Source: JABDEZ01 sp965276955 (GTDB lineage: Bacteria > Bacteroidota > Bacteroidia > Chitinophagales > Chitinophagaceae). From it: a stretch of DNA of 64,000 nt. This document shows, piece by piece, positions 60,786 to 64,000 of the stretch (positions are counted from its first letter, which is position 1; each line of letters starts with the position of its first letter). The stretch is taken from NCBI GenBank assembly GCA_965276955.1, contig CBDIBP010000027.1, forward strand, positions 91,600-155,599. The letters are read 5' to 3'. The notes below the pieces were generated by a model, which searched no databases, had not been told where the DNA came from, and saw nothing but the letters and a program-made list of their open reading frames with translations. The position numbers and the translations under genes were made by a program.

Positions 60786-63700
60786 CTAATTCAAACTCCT
60801 AAAATCAACCGGAACCAACTTACTAACACCAGGCTCCTGCATGGTAACTCCGTATATCACATCCACAGCAGCCATCGTCTGCTTGTTGTGCGTCACAATG
60901 ATGAACTGCGAATTGTCGCTGAACTTGCGGATCATGTTGGTGAACTTGCCCACGTTGGCATCATCCAGCGGCGCATCCACCTCATCCAGTATACAGAATG
61001 GTGCAGGCTTTATCAGGTATATAGCAAATAGGAAAGCGGTAGACGTTAATGTCTTTTCACCCCCCGATAACTGCGTGAGTGTGCTTGGTTTTTTACCTTT
61101 GGGCTGTGCGTATATTTCTATATTGCTATCGGCTACATTGTCCGGGTCGGTAAGGCGCAGGTCGCAGCTATCTTCCGGCGTGAAGAGCGCTTTGAATACC
61201 GTCACAAAATTCTCCCTAACCAGGTCGAAGGTTTCTTTGAACTTGGTATTGGCCGTAAGCTCCACCTCTTCTATGGTCGATAGCAGGCTGTCCTTGGCGC
61301 TTACCAGGTCATCGCGCTGCTCCACAATAAAGTCGTGGCGGGCTTTTATCTCGGTATATGCTTCAATGGCGGTAGGATTTATCTCGCCCATGTTCTCCAG
61401 GCGTTTCTTCATACGGTCTGCCTCGGCGGTCAGCTCATCTACACTCTGCTCTGTTTTACGTGCTTCGTCCAGTACCTGGTCTATGTTCACTTTAAACTCT
61501 ATCTGCAGCCGCTCGTTTATACCGGCCAGCTTCAGCTTCATATCGTTCAGCTTGTCCTTTATGCTGTTCAGTATCACTTCGGCCTGTTCCTTCTCGCGGC
61601 GCTTCTGGTTCAGCTGTCCTTCCTGTGCAGCTATGCCATTGCGCATAGTGTAGAAGGCCCTATCTTTTTCGTTCAGTACCTTTTCGTCTGTTTCCTTCTT
61701 TACCAGCAGTTCGTACAGTTCGTTGTCTCCCTTGTGCAGGTTCTTTTCTGTATCGGCAAGCTGACCGCCTATCTGCTGCAGTTGCTCACTGTTGGTGGCC
61801 ACCTGTTTCTTCAGGTCGTTCACCTGGTTGGTGCGGAATGTAAGTTCCTGTTTCAGCCCCTCTACCTTGCTCTGCTGGCGGGTATATTGTATGTTTTGTT
61901 GGTTGTATTGCTGGGTCACAAAATTGAACTCCTGCTCCACACCTGCAAATTCATTTGTAGCGCTTTGTATGTTCTGTTGCAGCGTCTGCAGCTTTTCGGT
62001 AATGGCTTCCAGCTCGCTGCGGGTATCGCTTATGTTGTCGTGCGTGTTGTCCAGTTGTTCCTGCAGGTCGGCTATGCGTTTCTGCCCGGTCACGTTCAGC
62101 TGCTCAAAGTTCTCAGCGCGGTTGTTCAGGTTCACTACCTGATTTTGCAACTTGTTTATTTCCTGTCGGGTCTGCTCTATGGCCCTGTCGTTCAGGTCGC
62201 GATTAAAACCTGCTATCAGCGTCTGGGTATCTTCCAGGTATTGCTTCAGCTTCGTGGTCGATGCTGTCAGTTCAGCTATCTCCTTGGCCAGCCTTTCCAG
62301 GTTCTTACCACGGCCTATCTTATTCCCTTCGAACAGTCCTATGCTTCCACCTCCCAGCGTATACTTACCCCGCACCATCTTGCCGCTTTGCTCCACCAGC
62401 ACAAAGCCATTTTGCAGGTCGGTATGCAGCACGCTGTTGCCATCCTTGGTGATGTACACATGCCCCAGCAGGTGCTGCGCCAGTGGCAGGTATTGCTCAT
62501 CTATGGTTATCACACTCAGCGCAGGTATAGCATCAGCAGGCGCGGCATGGGTGCTCGCCTGGTAGGTAGCGAACCTATCCAGCACAAAGAAGTTGGCCTT
62601 GCCTTTTTTATTCTGCTCCAGCAGTGTCACTGCCTTGGCAGCCTCATCTATATTATCAACTATGTAGTAGTTCAGGTAGTTGTCCAGCAGGTTCTCCAGC
62701 GCGGTGCGGTATTCCTGCTGCACCACAAATACATCGCTCAGTAGCGGTGCATCGTTGTTCCACTCCTTATTCTTCTTCAGGAATTTTATACTGTCCGGGT
62801 AGCCTTCCAGGCTGTCCACCAGGCTTTTCAGCAGGTCGTGCTCGTTCTTGCGGGCATCCTTGCGGCGGTTCTCATCGGCAAGCTGTGCACGCAGGGCTTC
62901 CAGTTGCTCCTGGTTCTGCAGTATCTTGCTTTTCACCTCTTCGTGCTTGGTCACTAATGTCTGCAGGTCGTCCTGCTTTTGTTGCAGGGCATCTTCCGTA
63001 TCGGCACGCTCAGTGTTTATCTGTGCTATCTGTGCATTGCGATTAGCGCCCTCGTCCTGCACCTGCTGTATGCTGCGTTGCAGGTTCATTACACTGGTAT
63101 CAGCGATGGCTACTTTCTTCTCTGCTTCAAATTGGCCACGTTGCACGGTCTGGTATTCAGCACGCATGCTTTCCACCACGGCTTTCTTTTCGTCATAGGC
63201 CGCACGCTTCTCGTCTACCGTATCGCGAAGGGTCTCCAGTTGGTCGCGCAGTTCCTGCGTCAGTTCGGTCTCTTCTTCTATCTGCCTGCCTGCAAAACTG
63301 ATGCTCTCTTCCAGCTGCTGCAGTTGAGTACCAGCGCCGCTCAAAAACTCGTTCAGGCTTTTCTCGCGCTCCTTCAGGTGGTCCAGGTGCTGGGCTGCCA
63401 GCTTCTTCTCGTTCTCCAGCTGGCGTATGCGGTTCTGTAGCTCGTTGAACTGTTTTTGCAGCCCGCTCAGTTCCTGCTCCTTCTCTACCAGCTTCACCTT
63501 GTCTTCTTCCACAGCTGCACTCTCTGTGGCTACTACAGCTTCCAGGTGTGCCTTGCGGTCGGTCTCTTTTTCGTTCTGCTCGTTCAGCAGTTTGTATTGA
63601 TCGTTGAACTGTTCCAGGCTTGCCTTGGCCAGCTCTATGCTTATCTCTTTGTACTCTGTTTTTATCTGCAGGTATTTCTCCGCCTTCTTCGCCTGGTTCT

Positions 63701-64000
63701 CCAGCGTGCGCAGGTTATTGCTTATCTCGAACAGCAGGTCCTCTATACGGCTCAGGTCTTGCTCTGTACCTTCCAGTTTTTGCTTGGCTTCCTTCTTGCG
63801 GGTCTTGTATATGCTGATGCCGGCAGCCTGCTCCAGCATGCGGCGGCGGCTGCCTTCCTTGTCCTTGATGATATCATCTACCATGCCCAGCTCTATTATG
63901 GCATAGCTGTCGTTGCTCACACCCGTGTCCAGGAACAGGTTGTGGATATCCTTCAACCGGCAGTTCACATCATTCAGGCGATATTCACTCTCACCATTCT
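60786..64000 (-). CDS. smc: Chromosome segregation protein SMC (5' end outside window)
   Basis: The frame continues past base 64000 (reading NGESEYRLNDVNCRLKD there), so the Walker A head is outside the window and the 1071 residues seen are the rest. They hold VSNDSYAIIELGMVDDII, a first coiled coil, a hinge around FVVQQEYRTALENLLDN and FEGNKIGRGK, a second coiled coil, and the C-terminal ATPase: signature LSGGEKTLTSTAFLF and Walker B FCILDEVDAPLDDANVG. SMC dimers load on DNA and compact the chromosome. No scpA/scpB lies in the window. Confidence 0.95.
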   Translation of the reverse strand, partial: NGESEYRLNDVNCRLKDIHNLFLDTGVSNDSYAIIELGMVDDIIKDKEGSRRRMLEQAAGISIYKTRKKEAKQKLEGTEQDLSRIEDLLFEISNNLRTLENQAKKAEKYLQIKTEYKEISIELAKASLEQFNDQYKLLNEQNEKETDRKAHLEAVVATESAAVEEDKVKLVEKEQELSGLQKQFNELQNRIRQLENEKKLAAQHLDHLKEREKSLNEFLSGAGTQLQQLEESISFAGRQIEEETELTQELRDQLETLRDTVDEKRAAYDEKKAVVESMRAEYQTVQRGQFEAEKKVAIADTSVMNLQRSIQQVQDEGANRNAQIAQINTERADTEDALQQKQDDLQTLVTKHEEVKSKILQNQEQLEALRAQLADENRRKDARKNEHDLLKSLVDSLEGYPDSIKFLKKNKEWNNDAPLLSDVFVVQQEYRTALENLLDNYLNYYIVDNIDEAAKAVTLLEQNKKGKANFFVLDRFATYQASTHAAPADAIPALSVITIDEQYLPLAQHLLGHVYITKDGNSVLHTDLQNGFVLVEQSGKMVRGKYTLGGGSIGLFEGNKIGRGKNLERLAKEIAELTASTTKLKQYLEDTQTLIAGFNRDLNDRAIEQTRQEINKLQNQVVNLNNRAENFEQLNVTGQKRIADLQEQLDNTHDNISDTRSELEAITEKLQTLQQNIQSATNEFAGVEQEFNFVTQQYNQQNIQYTRQQSKVEGLKQELTFRTNQVNDLKKQVATNSEQLQQIGGQLADTEKNLHKGDNELYELLVKKETDEKVLNEKDRAFYTMRNGIAAQEGQLNQKRREKEQAEVILNSIKDKLNDMKLKLAGINERLQIEFKVNIDQVLDEARKTEQSVDELTAEADRMKKRLENMGEINPTAIEAYTEIKARHDFIVEQRDDLVSAKDSLLSTIEEVELTANTKFKETFDLVRENFVTVFKALFTPEDSCDLRLTDPDNVADSNIEIYAQPKGKKPSTLTQLSGGEKTLTSTAFLFAIYLIKPAPFCILDEVDAPLDDANVGKFTNMIRKFSDNSQFIIVTHNKQTMAAVDVIYGVTMQEPGVSKLVPVDFRSLN

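Noticed and set aside
61335..62744. A 469-codon plus-strand frame opposite smc
   Set aside because: It mirrors the coiled-coil codons of smc, giving a Leu/Gln-rich product without any family pattern.

Overview
The window looks like a chromosomal segment of a Bacteroidota bacterium, most likely from the Chitinophagaceae side of the phylum. Supporting signs are several secreted proteins with type IX secretion (T9SS) C-terminal sorting domains, a fused SecDF, two outer-membrane beta-barrel proteins with a carboxypeptidase-regulatory-like N-terminus, a beta-propeller sensor kinase, and promoters with the phylum's TAnnTTTG -7 element. No rRNA, CRISPR array, insertion sequence or complete prophage is visible. 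One tRNA (Asn, GTT) is present.

Layout. 1-9.1 kb: a surface polysaccharide locus. Six plus-strand genes (GT4-like, GT8, flippase, GT14-like, two GT2) face a minus-strand group (single-domain response regulator, sugar-phosphate transferase with a receiver-like N-terminus, GT2, small unknown). 9.3-12.4 kb: small housekeeping and stress genes and a double-OmpA protein. 12.5-17 kb: an AT-rich accessory patch with a membrane protein, a NAD(P)-binding reductase, a frameshifted short-chain dehydrogenase, an HxlR regulator with palindromic operator candidates, a small lipoprotein and two DUF421 membrane proteins, one with a frameshifted zinc ribbon. 17-27 kb: a T9SS cargo locus with a giant 2300-residue protein followed by two full tandem paralogues and one truncated copy; a response regulator is divergent from it. 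28.5 kb: tRNA-Asn. 28.6-36.3 kb: a GT2/sugar-transferase fusion, an SRPBCC protein, an orphan HTH protein, rlmN, a second sugar transferase, a holin-like/YtxH stress triad and nadD. 36.4-44.3 kb: an outer-membrane barrel protein, a FeoA-like protein, an FAD oxidoreductase, an MlaE permease and secDF. 44.5-51 kb: an M43-like T9SS protein, a YgiC-like amidoligase with its small lipoprotein, and adenine deaminase. 51-57.9 kb: a two-component system, a DnaJ-domain membrane protein, a hydrolase and a YkgJ cysteine-cluster protein. 57.9-64 kb: a second barrel protein and smc, cut by the window edge.

How the parts fit. The sugar transferases start lipid-linked glycans, the GT2/GT4/GT8/GT14 enzymes extend them and the flippase exports the product. 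SecDF supports export of the many secreted proteins, and the T9SS cargo is then anchored at or released from the surface.

Most notable observations: (1) a small lipoprotein with a GGFGSS tail next to a YgiC-like ATP-grasp amidoligase, a candidate protein-modification pair; (2) covarying hairpins in the signal-peptide codons of three tandem T9SS genes, together with a duplication fossil of the upstream gene's 3' end; (3) two T9SS proteins whose metallopeptidase motifs have lost a key residue; (4) promoter elements placed so close to ATG codons that at least five genes appear leaderless; (5) two unusual fusions involving sugar-phosphate transferases; (6) two single-base frameshifts 2 kb apart.
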